A stretch of 64,000 nucleotides of DNA, taken from the NCBI RefSeq assembly GCF_000172155.1, contig NZ_ABIZ01000001.1, positions 7,287,105 through 7,351,104 on the forward strand. The letters are read 5' to 3'. Positions 42,437 to 51,027 of this stretch are shown one piece after another (the first letter of the stretch is position 1; each line of letters begins with the position of its first letter). This DNA comes from Verrucomicrobium spinosum DSM 4136 = JCM 18804. Its GTDB lineage: Bacteria > Verrucomicrobiota > Verrucomicrobiia > Verrucomicrobiales > Verrucomicrobiaceae. The position numbers were made by a program, and so were the translations under genes. The notes beneath the pieces were generated by a model. That model saw nothing but the letters and a program-made list of their open reading frames with translations. It did no database searches and was not told the DNA's origin.

Positions 42437-43373
42437 CGACTGGCCCTCCCATGGAAAAGACGGTCGCAGAGGTGATCACCCCATGCCTTGCCTCACTCTT
42501 GCGCAGAGCCGCTGCCAGCCGGGCGCGACGGTCATCATCCAGACCCCGCACACTGAACTTGCTCTTCGGGATCGCTGCCTCTGGCTTGGTGGCTGGCACC
42601 TTCTGTGCCTGCTCAGGCTGGCGGGCCACCTGGCTGGGTGCGGGCGTATCGAGCAGCTCACGAGCCTCTCGCCAGTGGATCTCACGCCAGCCCATGCCGC
42701 TGTTGAAGGCGAAGGGCGGGTGCGAGACATCCAAGGCGTCACTGAAGGTGGAGCTATCACCCAGGGCATCCCAGACCGGGTCCGTCTTGAGCGCGATCAT
42801 GCGACCCTTGCGGAGCTCGCCACCGGCCTCGACCCACCGCTGGGGCCAGCCTTTCGTGCGACTGTCACGGGACCCACGGGGCACCTGCCTGGGGATCAGT
42901 CGCACCAGTTCCCACGCTGGGAACTGGTCAACCCTCGAACCATCCAGACCACGGGCGCGGAGAGCTGCTCCACGCATGAGCTCCTCCTGCGTCTTGAGGA
43001 TCAGATTGAGGCGCAGGTCAGAGGAGAGGTCACGCAGGCTGCCAGGCTCGGCAGGAGGCACGCCCCGGGCGGCATCGCCAGGGAATCCTTTCTCCGGGGT
43101 GTAGCCCAGTCGTTGTAGGAGCATCCGCAGCTCCAGCCGGATCTGCGGCCAGTCATTACCTCGACCCCCTTGCAGGAGCCTTTCCACCGCCGCCTTCAGA
43201 AACTGCACGTAGAAGGCATTGGTCGTCCGGGCGGAGAACACCGCATTGCGCACGATCTGCTGGGCCACCTGGTCCCGGATCTGGGCCGTCCCCAGGGCAG
43301 TCGGCATCAGGCCACGCTCTGCGGCGCGGGCCAGTGCCTGGCTGATGGGTTGGGCTTTGATGGAGAGGGCCAT
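42429..43373 (-). CDS. phage minor head protein (MuF-like)
   Basis: 314 residues. The central portion, with WVEAGGELRKGRMIALKTDP, then DPVWDALGD and HPPFAFNSGMGW, is like head morphogenesis proteins of Mu-type phages. The C-terminal 40 residues form a separable tail: RLAAALRKSEARHGVITSAT ending in TVFSMGG. The same motif occurs in the small ORF at 54291-54506 beside the repressor. It lies between the gp36-like and gpG-like genes. Confidence 0.6.
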   Translation of the reverse strand: MALSIKAQPISQALARAAERGLMPTALGTAQIRDQVAQQIVRNAVFSARTTNAFYVQFLKAAVERLLQGGRGNDWPQIRLELRMLLQRLGYTPEKGFPGDAARGVPPAEPGSLRDLSSDLRLNLILKTQEELMRGAALRARGLDGSRVDQFPAWELVRLIPRQVPRGSRDSRTKGWPQRWVEAGGELRKGRMIALKTDPVWDALGDSSTFSDALDVSHPPFAFNSGMGWREIHWREARELLDTPAPSQVARQPEQAQKVPATKPEAAIPKSKFSVRGLDDDRRARLAAALRKSEARHGVITSATVFSMGGPVDA

Positions 43374-43377
43374 TTGT

Positions 43378-43842
43378 TTAGAGGAGACCGTGGGTGTCTT
43401 TGCGGCTGGCGATGGTGGGCCGGCTCTTCACCAACTGGATGGCAGGGCCGCCCGCCTGCTCGGCGTCCGGCGTCTGGGGCGCGACAATGGCCAGCTTGCT
43501 GGCCGCCACATCGCGGAGTTCATCCACCGCACGTTCTGTTTCCTTCTGGCGTAGGTCATCGTTGAGGGACCGCATCCCAGGGAGGCGGGTAAAGAGGTAG
43601 TCACGCACCAGGGCCAGGGCGCTGGCCTTCAGTTCGGAGGGGATGGTCTGGCCATCGCCCAGGGTATTCTTCTGGCAGGCTGCCACGTAGCCACGCACTT
43701 TGCCGGTGATCTCCGCGAGGGCCTCGGCCACCAGATCTGCGGGATCCTGGCTGGCCTGCTTGGCCGCATTGAGCAGCGCCGTGTACTCCGCCGCGGCCAG
43801 GCGGCGTTTCAAGTCTTCATCAGTGAGAGTGATCCAGGCCAT
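43378..43842 (-). CDS. DUF1320 / Mu gp36-like head-tail protein
   Basis: 154 residues from the ATG at 43842. It starts MAWITLTDEDLKRRLAAAEY and has VAEALAEITGKVRGYVAACQ with a conserved ALALVRDYLFTRLPG segment, as in Mu gp36 (DUF1320), a helical head-completion or connector protein. It lies between the capsid-region peptidase-like gene and the MuF-like gene, as expected for a head-tail connector module. Confidence 0.75.
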   Translation of the reverse strand: MAWITLTDEDLKRRLAAAEYTALLNAAKQASQDPADLVAEALAEITGKVRGYVAACQKNTLGDGQTIPSELKASALALVRDYLFTRLPGMRSLNDDLRQKETERAVDELRDVAASKLAIVAPQTPDAEQAGGPAIQLVKSRPTIASRKDTHGLL

Positions 43843-43846
43843 GATA

Positions 43847-44323
43847 TCAGATGGTGGAGAGCTGCACGGGCTGCATGAGCGTTGACCAGGCCAGATGCCC
43901 TGGAGCCACCTCTGCGGCTGGGATGCGGGCCAGCAAATCCACCCCGGCATGGTGCAGGGCGGCGAAGACGAGCTCGGAGCAGAACCAGCGCTCATTCTCC
44001 CGGGCGGAGACCCGCGAGACAAAGCGGGCCACGGACCGGTAGTCATACCCCATGCCGATCTGCGCCTCGGCAAACCGGAAGGCGTCACGCCACTGGGCCT
44101 CGGTCATGCCAGGCACGATGAAGGCATCCACGCCTTCCCAGTCGGTGATGGTTTTCTTACGCACCCCCGCGCCCTGCCAGCTCTCAATGAGGGTGTGGGT
44201 GTCGGGGTAAAGCAGGGCCGCGTGGCTGTACACGCTACGGGTCTGCAGCCGGATCAGGCCACTCACAATGCCCCGCCCTTTGAAGAGCAGGATCACACCT
44301 GGTGAAGAGATCTTGAGTGACAT
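43847..44323 (-). CDS. permuted NlpC/P60 (YiiX-like) papain-fold hydrolase
   Basis: 158 residues. It has the circularly permuted papain fold of YiiX/YebB proteins: His 34 in VYSHAALLYP near the N-terminus and Cys 115 in RWFCSELVFAAL near the C-terminus. Related enzymes cleave or transfer peptide or lipid bonds at the cell surface. In the prophage it sits directly after the major capsid gene and a strong hairpin. It could be a virion-carried wall hydrolase or a lysogen function. Confidence 0.75.
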   Translation of the reverse strand: MSLKISSPGVILLFKGRGIVSGLIRLQTRSVYSHAALLYPDTHTLIESWQGAGVRKKTITDWEGVDAFIVPGMTEAQWRDAFRFAEAQIGMGYDYRSVARFVSRVSARENERWFCSELVFAALHHAGVDLLARIPAAEVAPGHLAWSTLMQPVQLSTI

Positions 44324-44361
44324 GGTCAGGATGCAGTTCAGGAATCAACAGTTGAAGAGAA

Positions 44362-44394
44362 GACAAGGGGCGCGGAGCAGCCACGCCCCTTGTC
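44362..44394 (-). terminator. strong hairpin downstream of major capsid gene
   Basis: A perfect 11-bp GC-rich stem, GACAAGGGGCG at 44362-44372 with CGCCCCTTGTC at 44384-44394 and an 11-nt loop. In transcription direction it is followed by the T-rich TTCTCTTC. It lies 36 nt after the major capsid stop. Partial termination here would raise capsid mRNA relative to downstream minor head and tail genes. Confidence 0.7.
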
Positions 44395-44429
44395 GGTGTC
44401 AGCAAGCCCGATGATCGGGCGGAACAGGC

Positions 44430-45440
44430 TTAGGCGGCCGGACTGAAGGATACGGTCGCTTTGCGGATGCCAAGGTCGCTGGTCAGCACAATCCGGCTCT
44501 GGTGCCAGACGGTGATGACGGTGCGCATGGGCTTCTGCTCGATAAAGACCTGGAGCCCACCACCAGCCGCAGTGTTGACGAAGCGCTTCAGGTTGGACGG
44601 GTCATCCGTGGTGGCACTCCGGCTGTTGTAGAACGAGTACACCACATCGTTGAGCACCTTGGCTTTGGCGTTCTTGGCCGACTGGCGGCGGGCGCTGGCC
44701 TTCACCACCTTCTCGACACCGAAGAGGTCCTTCAGCTGATCAGGAGTCATCATGGAGCTGGTGAACCGGCCCGCGTTGTCGCCCGTACGGAAAGACCGGA
44801 ACCGCTTGAGCCACGCACCTCCCCCATAGATGACCGTGTTGGCGTCGATGCCACGTGCATCGCCACCAAGGTCGATATCCTCAGCGATATCGGCGTCTGG
44901 GTCAGCATCGGGATCCAGCGGCCCCCACTCCTTGGCATCGTTGGTGGCCGCCCCGTCGATGATGGCCAGGGCACGCATCATCTCCGTCCGGAAGAGCCGG
45001 TTCTTAAGGTGCTTTACCCAGTCACGCTGCACGGTGGGATTGTCACCACCACGGCTGTTGAGCAGAACCACACAGAGGGCCTTGTTGTCCACAGAGCCGT
45101 CCGTGCGGGTGCCCTTGCTTTGCACCTTGGCAGGATCCCCACCTTCAGCGATCAGGTCGCCGCCGTCACCGTAGTCGTCCATGAACCCATTGCGTTCATT
45201 GTGGACCAGATAGTTGAAGGTCTCCCCTCCGACGTTCACCGGAGAGCAAAGGGAGTTGAGCAGCTCCTCCAGGTTCTCACCGTCACTCACGCCAGTGGCG
45301 TAGGTGGTGAGGTCCTGGTTGAGGGAGTCGGTGCCAAAGGCCGCCGCGTTGGCAGCCATGATTCTGCCCGCCTGGGCACCGTCAGCATGGCCGTTGTAGG
45401 CCGGAAAGAACGCAGAATTGTCCAAAGCGATGGTCTTCAT
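44430..45440 (-). CDS. phage major capsid protein
   Basis: 336 residues from the ATG at 45440 (MKTIALDN); the frame extends 14 codons further. The sequence has HK97-like traits: an N-arm region rich in Asn/Asp (NLEELLNSLCSPVNVGGETF), and a long spine-helix region (VQRDWVKHLKNRLFRTEMMRA). A beta-rich end with TVITVWHQSRIVLTSDLG follows. It lies after protease/scaffold and decoration genes and before connector genes, the classic capsid position. Confidence 0.8.
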   Translation of the reverse strand: MKTIALDNSAFFPAYNGHADGAQAGRIMAANAAAFGTDSLNQDLTTYATGVSDGENLEELLNSLCSPVNVGGETFNYLVHNERNGFMDDYGDGGDLIAEGGDPAKVQSKGTRTDGSVDNKALCVVLLNSRGGDNPTVQRDWVKHLKNRLFRTEMMRALAIIDGAATNDAKEWGPLDPDADPDADIAEDIDLGGDARGIDANTVIYGGGAWLKRFRSFRTGDNAGRFTSSMMTPDQLKDLFGVEKVVKASARRQSAKNAKAKVLNDVVYSFYNSRSATTDDPSNLKRFVNTAAGGGLQVFIEQKPMRTVITVWHQSRIVLTSDLGIRKATVSFSPAA

Positions 45441-45465
45441 AGAAAAAAGATATGGGGATGAAAGT

Positions 45466-45484
45466 GCGTGTGTGCCCCACACGC
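45466..45484 (-). promoter_or_regulatory. hairpin in the leader of the major capsid gene
   Basis: A 7-bp inverted repeat, GCGTGTG at 45466-45472 with CACACGC at 45478-45484. It lies between the decoration gene stop and the capsid ATG at 45440. It could protect or tune capsid mRNA. Confidence 0.35.
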
Positions 45485-45522
45485 GAGGTTGTTAAGATCG
45501 TGAACCCGTAAGGGTGGGTGGG

Positions 45523-46047
45523 TTAGGCGATGACCAGCTTCTGTGGCACGCAGTCATTGCCCTCAATGAGGTCTCCGTCTGCACCGGCAGCGCTGATTGC
45601 CACGCCGAGGTACCAGTAGGTGCCAGCACCTGCTGGCCGGTTCTGCACCTTGCCGTTGGCCGCCGTGAAGAGTTCCTCCCCGATGGCGATGGCTTCGCTC
45701 GCGACGAACTTTTTGGTAGGGCCACGGCCCAGCAGGTTGATGGTCACACGGTCACCGATGGCCACGGCCGTCTTGCCAGCCGGGGCTTCGGGATCCAGCA
45801 CGCCCAGTGGGCAATCCGCAGCTCCAGCCAGAGCCACATGATTGTCAGAGCTGCCTTTCTTCAAGTTCAGCCAGGCGGTGGCGAAGGCGGCATCAGCAAG
45901 CTTCGTGATGGCACGATCATGCTGCTTGACGGCTTCTTCGTAGGTGTTGGCAACAGCCACCCGGCGAGGGCGGCCAAAGATGGGGGCGAGGCCGGAGACC
46001 AGGGCGGTCAACACAGCCACGAATCGGGAGGGACGATGTGTTTTCAT
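45523..46047 (-). CDS. phage capsid decoration/stabilisation protein candidate
   Basis: 174 residues from the ATG at 46047; upstream frame has no protein features. A beta-rich protein: AGKTAVAIGDRVTINLLGRG and EAIAIGEELFTAANGKVQ are typical of DUF2190-like capsid cement proteins, which bind the outside of the capsid. It is encoded between protease/scaffold and major capsid genes, the usual place. The N-terminal 35 residues are basic with a hydrophobic patch (FVAVLTALVSGLAP) resembling a weak signal, which is odd for a capsid protein. Confidence 0.6.
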   Translation of the reverse strand: MKTHRPSRFVAVLTALVSGLAPIFGRPRRVAVANTYEEAVKQHDRAITKLADAAFATAWLNLKKGSSDNHVALAGAADCPLGVLDPEAPAGKTAVAIGDRVTINLLGRGPTKKFVASEAIAIGEELFTAANGKVQNRPAGAGTYWYLGVAISAAGADGDLIEGNDCVPQKLVIA

Positions 46048-46117
46048 GGGTGGGGTACTTGGGGTGTGGGTGGGTTGGTCCGGAGCTGACCGCTCTGGAA
46101 AAAGCCAGGTCGTCCAA

Positions 46118-47422
46118 TCAGGCGACCTTGGTGAAGAGCTCGGGCTTGGTGGCCTGGAGATTGGTCCAGGCCAGGTCGTAGTTTTCAGGGCGTTGGCCGA
46201 AGAGGCCGTCGAGACGCTGCCGCTCAGTGGCCACGGCATTCTCCAAGGCCACGCGCTGCGCATCCTGCGCCTGCAACTGTGGGGACTTGGCCGCCGCCTG
46301 GTGGCCCGCAGGGTTGCCGATGGAGGAGGTCGTCTTCACCAGCGGGGTGCGGGCATGGAGCTTGCCCAGTTCTGTGGTGACGTCTGCTTCGTTGGCCAGG
46401 GCCAGCAGGCGAGTTGTTTCCGCAGGCCGGTCAGCGATCACCACTCGACCAGTGGCCACCAGGCTGTCCATGGCCATCTCCACGCGGGAGGACCGGGCAG
46501 CAGCTGCTGCTGCATTGGCAGTCTTCACAGCGTTTTCCGCCTGTGTCTTGGCAGCCTCCGCATCCATCTTGGCCTGCTCCGCACCAGTCTGGGCAGACTT
46601 CAGGTTCTTTACTTCGTTCTCCATGCTGGTGCATTTTTCCTTCATGGAGGTGATTGCCTGGATCACGGCCGCTTCATCAGCGGTCTCGGTCAGGCCCAGT
46701 AGGGCGAGGAGCTGTGGGCTCGGTTTCATGGGATCTTCAGTGGGTGGGTCGGGGTTGGTGGGCGCGGAGTTGGCCAGCGGTGGCACAGGGATGTTGCTGC
46801 GGTTGGTCAAACCAAAGGAAATAACGCTGGCGGGGTGCAGGCCATCATTGCGCTGCTCGCAGTTCCAGTGGGGCGAGTAGAAGCGGTACTTGGCATTCGC
46901 CACCAGGGCGGCCCCTTCAGGCCCCCACTTCACCTGGAACCGCGCTCCGTCATTTTCGGCGGTGATGTTCTGGATCCAGCCATAAGCGGACTTGTCGGGG
47001 TACTCCGCCTCAAGGCCCGGCACGTCGGGATGGCCGATGTAGACCGGGCAATCCTCAAACCAGCGGCGGGCGCGGCCAATGACCGAGTTCCATGCCCTGG
47101 CCATGGCTTCAGCCTCTGCCCGGTCAAAGATCTGCATCCCCAGCCGGTGCGGATACTTGCCATAGGGCACGAACATGGACTCGGCTTGCAGCACCTCGAA
47201 AGGACCCGCCAACACGGAGTTGGCCACAGCCGCATTGGCCACGGCCACCCGGATGGGTGCAAAAGGCTTGCAAGCCCCTTTCAGGAGGCGCATAATGAGG
47301 GAGCCAGTCTGGCTTGCGTCGGAGCCCTTTGGGGCTGCCGTGATGATCCCGCTCACTCTCGCAAGAGGTGTTCGCAGAGTTCGCGCAGGCAGACTGGTTT
47401 CTTTGTTCATGGGGAGCGGCAT
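46118..47422 (-). CDS. phage maturation protease-scaffold fusion (Mu I/Z-like)
   Basis: 434 residues from the ATG at 47422, 2 nt upstream of the portal stop. Residues about 60-200 resemble the Mu I protease: VYIGHPDVPGLEAEYPD and YRFYSPHWNCEQRNDGLHPA, with a His and a Ser that could form the catalytic pair. Residues about 235-434 are helical and Ala/Glu/Gln-rich (KNLKSAQTGAEQAKMDAEAA), as expected of a scaffold. An in-frame ATG at 46729 (MKPSPQLL) could give a separate scaffold (Mu Z) as in Mu. Confidence 0.75.
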   Translation of the reverse strand: MPLPMNKETSLPARTLRTPLARVSGIITAAPKGSDASQTGSLIMRLLKGACKPFAPIRVAVANAAVANSVLAGPFEVLQAESMFVPYGKYPHRLGMQIFDRAEAEAMARAWNSVIGRARRWFEDCPVYIGHPDVPGLEAEYPDKSAYGWIQNITAENDGARFQVKWGPEGAALVANAKYRFYSPHWNCEQRNDGLHPASVISFGLTNRSNIPVPPLANSAPTNPDPPTEDPMKPSPQLLALLGLTETADEAAVIQAITSMKEKCTSMENEVKNLKSAQTGAEQAKMDAEAAKTQAENAVKTANAAAAAARSSRVEMAMDSLVATGRVVIADRPAETTRLLALANEADVTTELGKLHARTPLVKTTSSIGNPAGHQAAAKSPQLQAQDAQRVALENAVATERQRLDGLFGQRPENYDLAWTNLQATKPELFTKVA

Positions 47423-47424
47423 GG

Positions 47425-49488
47425 TTATTTGCGAAACATGGAAAGGAGGGACAGGGTCTTGCGGCCAGTGCGCAGCTCCTCGACGACGTAGAGCTCTCCT
47501 TTGTCGTCGATGGTGGTCTCCAGGATGGGAGGCTTGACCCCGTGGCGGGTGATCCACTTCTGGGCCTTGGGTTTGGCCAGAAGTTCTGGCAGCTTGTCGA
47601 AGTCACTGGGACGAACGGGGCGTGGATCTTTCCAGTGCTTGCCGATGATGTGGCGCGCCTCGCCCGCCGTGACCACCCGCTTCCAACCAGCTTCAATGGG
47701 CAGATCAGCCGGGGCACCAGGCAAAGCCTTTAGCTTGGCAGCCTCGATGTCATCGATCTGCGAGTACTCCACGTAGTCCCGGCTGTCCGGCTCATCCATG
47801 GCCGATTGCAGCACCTCGGAGATGGAAGTGCGGAGGGACGCGGGCGTCTTTTGATGTGGCTGGCCCGTCTTGGTCGGTCCACGCATGAAGCGCCCGGTGG
47901 ACGAATCGTGGTACGGGTTGGCGTTGGCAGCAGCCAGAGAATCCCGCGCGATCCGCTCAAGGTTCAAGCCCCCAACAAATGCCTCACCCAGGATGCGGGT
48001 CATCGCAGCTTCGACAGCCTCACCTGCCAGCACAGCATCGGTGATCTCGGCCCAGTTGCCGTTCAGTTCACGGAGCCTCCCAAAGGACACCTCGTCATCG
48101 TCTTCATCCTCATCCTCTTCATCCAAGACTTTGGCGATGGCCTCATAGATGGGGGCCAGATCTGCGACCACGGCCTCACGCAGTGCCTCGTCTTCTGCCG
48201 TGGCCTCATTGGCCAGACTGGTTGCCGGAGATGACGCTGTCGCACTCTCAGCCGCCCGGGTCGCCGCCTGGGCCTTGCCAGCCTCGCCGACCAGGTCTTC
48301 CCCGGCCTCCGGAAGCGGACGGCCATAGCGCTCAGCAATGGCGGCCTTTGACTGCGGGATCCCGAGCTTCTCGAAGTGGTTGTCCACCTCCATCTCCAAC
48401 TTGATGTCCTGGTTCGGAGTGGGCTGGATTTCGATATAGACCAGCGGCTCGACTTGCGACCCAAAGGTCATCGCAATGACCTTGCGCACCAAGTGCACCT
48501 GGAGATGGGAGCTGATGAGTTTGCAGTCGTCCTGCTCCAGGATGTCGGTCTCATCTCCCTGGAGGCTGGCCCCGACGCCGTCCTTCTTGCTGATGGTGGA
48601 GAGGTCCCCACCACGCACCAACCGGGCAATGGCCGCATCCATGCGGTCCACCATCGGCTGGAACGGAGCTTCCCCCGTCTTGCCTGCCTCAATGAGCTTG
48701 ATCTCATCCCCCTTGGCCGAGGCCATGATCCAGTCGTTGGCAAACTTGGAAAGCGCCTCGATGAAGTTGTCCCACTCAGGCGTGCCCATCTGGGCTGACG
48801 TCATGCCGTGGATTCCCGGGATCCCAAATCGTTCGGAGAAGTTCAGCCAGTCGGACAGGGAAAGCTTCTTGAACATCCAGCAAACGCTGATGGCCTGCAT
48901 GAGGCAATCGCCCACGGTAACCATCCAGTCGTCGTCGAGATCTACACCACAGATGCCCCCAGCGGGACCCGTGTAGCGCAGCTTCCCCGTCGTGTTCTCG
49001 AACAGGTAGAGCTGCACAAACTTCAGCTCTGCCCGCAGCTGCTTTCCTGGCTTCCAGATGATCTCATGAGCGGCATACCCTTTGAACTGGGCATCCATCA
49101 TCTGCCGGATCAGCAGCGAGAAATCGCCGCGCACATTCAGATCCAGAGCGTCCGTGACGGTGAGGTGGTTGAAGAACGCCTCCACCGCCGCGAACTGGGC
49201 ATCGGCAGCTGGAGACTGGTCCAGCTTCACCACTGCCCAGGGGCGGTGGCTGACCGCTTTCTTCCGCTTCGGAATGACGGTGGACGCCATGTCATCCCGC
49301 TTCTCGATGAACTCCCACGCGAGAGCCGCATTGCGCACCCAGCCGATGTCATACTCATCCAGCCACTGGGCGAGACGCTGCGGGGTGCAGTTGCGCAGCG
49401 GGTTCCACCGCATCTGCCGCCAGATCTGCGCGACATCGGTGGTGATGCCTTTGATCAAGGCAGAGAGATTGGAACGGCGGTCAGACAT
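47425..49488 (-). CDS. DUF935 phage portal protein with PBECR-like nuclease tail
   Basis: 687 residues. Residues 1 to about 400 are a Mu gp29-type (DUF935) portal, with WRQMRWNPLRNCTPQRLAQW, ANDWIMASAKGDEIKLIE and a LKLEMEVDNHFEKLGIPQ segment. The last 110 residues (about 577-687) form a distinct domain with GWKRVVTAGEARHIIGKHW, then ITRHGVKPPILETTID, then ELYVVEELRTGRKTLSLLSM. This resembles the phage Barnase-EndoU-ColicinE5/D-RelE-like (PBECR) nuclease domains found on polyvalent virion proteins. Attachment to a portal would allow injection with the DNA. Confidence 0.8.
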   Translation of the reverse strand: MSDRRSNLSALIKGITTDVAQIWRQMRWNPLRNCTPQRLAQWLDEYDIGWVRNAALAWEFIEKRDDMASTVIPKRKKAVSHRPWAVVKLDQSPAADAQFAAVEAFFNHLTVTDALDLNVRGDFSLLIRQMMDAQFKGYAAHEIIWKPGKQLRAELKFVQLYLFENTTGKLRYTGPAGGICGVDLDDDWMVTVGDCLMQAISVCWMFKKLSLSDWLNFSERFGIPGIHGMTSAQMGTPEWDNFIEALSKFANDWIMASAKGDEIKLIEAGKTGEAPFQPMVDRMDAAIARLVRGGDLSTISKKDGVGASLQGDETDILEQDDCKLISSHLQVHLVRKVIAMTFGSQVEPLVYIEIQPTPNQDIKLEMEVDNHFEKLGIPQSKAAIAERYGRPLPEAGEDLVGEAGKAQAATRAAESATASSPATSLANEATAEDEALREAVVADLAPIYEAIAKVLDEEDEDEDDDEVSFGRLRELNGNWAEITDAVLAGEAVEAAMTRILGEAFVGGLNLERIARDSLAAANANPYHDSSTGRFMRGPTKTGQPHQKTPASLRTSISEVLQSAMDEPDSRDYVEYSQIDDIEAAKLKALPGAPADLPIEAGWKRVVTAGEARHIIGKHWKDPRPVRPSDFDKLPELLAKPKAQKWITRHGVKPPILETTIDDKGELYVVEELRTGRKTLSLLSMFRK

Positions 49489-49671
49489 GGCTATTGGCCC
49501 CCTTTCGGATCACGAGTTGCCCTGGTCGATGGGCTGACCGTTCATACGGCCTTGCATTCGCTTGCAAGGACCTTGCATTTTGGCGCAGGACAAAGCGCCC
49601 GGTCTTCGGGCGGGGATTCGCCCCGACGCAGCAGCGGCCGTTTCTGTGGCTGGAAATGTGCGATGAAACAA
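49489..49671. other. non-coding gap between terminase and portal genes
   Basis: 183 nt with no gene. It contains the palindrome CTTGCAAG at 49561-49568 flanked by two TTGCATT words, one on each side. It could hold a regulatory site in the otherwise tightly packed late operon. Confidence 0.5.
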
Positions 49672-51027
49672 TCATGCTACCAACCTCCTGCCCCGGGGGC
49701 GTTCAGACTTCACCGAGCGCAGGCCACCAGCAGCCCCGCCAATGCCCGCAGCGCGATTGCAGAGTGCCAGGCCCGTGCAGCGGTCCGCGTGACCGTTGGG
49801 CGAGTGCGGAGCGCGGTAGGTCACATTGCCCGCCGCTGTCACCACCCGGTACATGGAGTGCAGGTCCTCGCGGATCTCGCGGGTGGCAGGTACAAGGAAC
49901 TCACGCTGCTCCAGGGCCACCTTCAGACTGGGGAAGATGTCGCGCTTCAGGCTGTCGGTGAAGGTGCACAGCTCCACCTTGCCAAACTGGTGTTTGTCGA
50001 AGTTCCATTCGCCAAACTTCTCCACCAGGAGATCGCCAGCGCCCACACCCGCTCCGGTGTAGTCCAGGCACAGGCGGGTGATGTGCTTGAGCCGGTGGCT
50101 CACCAGCTCCACCTGGGCAGGCGTGCTCATACCACGCATGATCAGGACTTCCTTGGTCACCTTGATCGGGCCGACCTTCTGGGCCGTCCACAGGACGGAG
50201 AGATCCTTCTTGCGGGCGAAGTCCCAACCCGCATACAGCGGGAACTGCTGACGGGCATTCCAAAACGCATCAGCCTGCGTGGTGGTGGCCTCGGCTGCTT
50301 CACAGGTGGCAATCAGCTCATACGGGAGAAGCACCCCGGCAGAGTCAAGGAACTCGCACTCGTACTCCTGGGCCCAGCCCTCTGGATCATCCAGCATGGC
50401 CCGCAGCTCCTCGGGGTCCACAGGCAGGCCCGCTGCGACAGCGTCATGGATGGTGACCTTGTGCTTGCTCCACTTGTGCTTGGTGGAGTTCTCCTTGGTC
50501 CACAGGTCGTGCGCCTTGTTGCCCTGGCCATTGGGCGTGGTGATGAGGCGCACCTTCTTCTCGCCGCCACGCAGCGGGTTGGTGATGGAAGGCAGGATCG
50601 CACGCCAGGTCGCGTCGGGATCTTCGAAGAACGCAAACTCCGTCATCAGCACATTGGCGCTGAATCCACGCACCGTGTCCGGCCGGCCCGGCACCGCGAT
50701 CACACGGGAGCCGTTGGCAAACTTGATCTCGCCCTGCTTGAGCAAGGCCTCGGGGCCGTCACGCTCTTCACGGATGCCTTCACTGGCCAGGTCGAACGCC
50801 TCAGACCACTCACCGCACTTTGCCAGCGTCTCCAGGGACTGCCGCTCAGACGGGGCAGCGATCATCCAGGTCGTCTTGTCCCGCAGCTTGCAGTCACGCA
50901 CGATCTCAGCCGCAGAGCTGAAGTCCTTGCCCGTCTGACGGGACCACAGCCCATACTTGAACCGCGATTCATCATCCACCCACTTCCGCTGGTAGGGCAG
51001 CAAGAGATCTATGGGAGACATGCTCAT
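49672..51027 (-). CDS. phage terminase large subunit (Mu gp28-like)
   Basis: 451 residues from the ATG at 51027; the same frame is open to 51549, but that part is antisense-like Gly/Arg/Pro junk over the small terminase gene. Walker A is WSRQTGKDFSS (about 28-38), Walker B is VLMTEFAFFEDPD. The nuclease half shows AGWDFARKKDLSVLW and CLDYTGAGVGAGDLL, the Asp residues of the RNase H-like site. It packages DNA into the procapsid. The start overlaps the small-subunit stop by 4 nt (ATGA). Confidence 0.9.
   Translation of the reverse strand: MSMSPIDLLLPYQRKWVDDESRFKYGLWSRQTGKDFSSAAEIVRDCKLRDKTTWMIAAPSERQSLETLAKCGEWSEAFDLASEGIREERDGPEALLKQGEIKFANGSRVIAVPGRPDTVRGFSANVLMTEFAFFEDPDATWRAILPSITNPLRGGEKKVRLITTPNGQGNKAHDLWTKENSTKHKWSKHKVTIHDAVAAGLPVDPEELRAMLDDPEGWAQEYECEFLDSAGVLLPYELIATCEAAEATTTQADAFWNARQQFPLYAGWDFARKKDLSVLWTAQKVGPIKVTKEVLIMRGMSTPAQVELVSHRLKHITRLCLDYTGAGVGAGDLLVEKFGEWNFDKHQFGKVELCTFTDSLKRDIFPSLKVALEQREFLVPATREIREDLHSMYRVVTAAGNVTYRAPHSPNGHADRCTGLALCNRAAGIGGAAGGLRSVKSERPRGRRLVA

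Noticed and set aside
39857-42475. 872-residue open frame on + strand
   Set aside because: Antisense to four tail/head genes with clear protein features; composition (Gly, His, Arg, Val) is that of a complementary frame.
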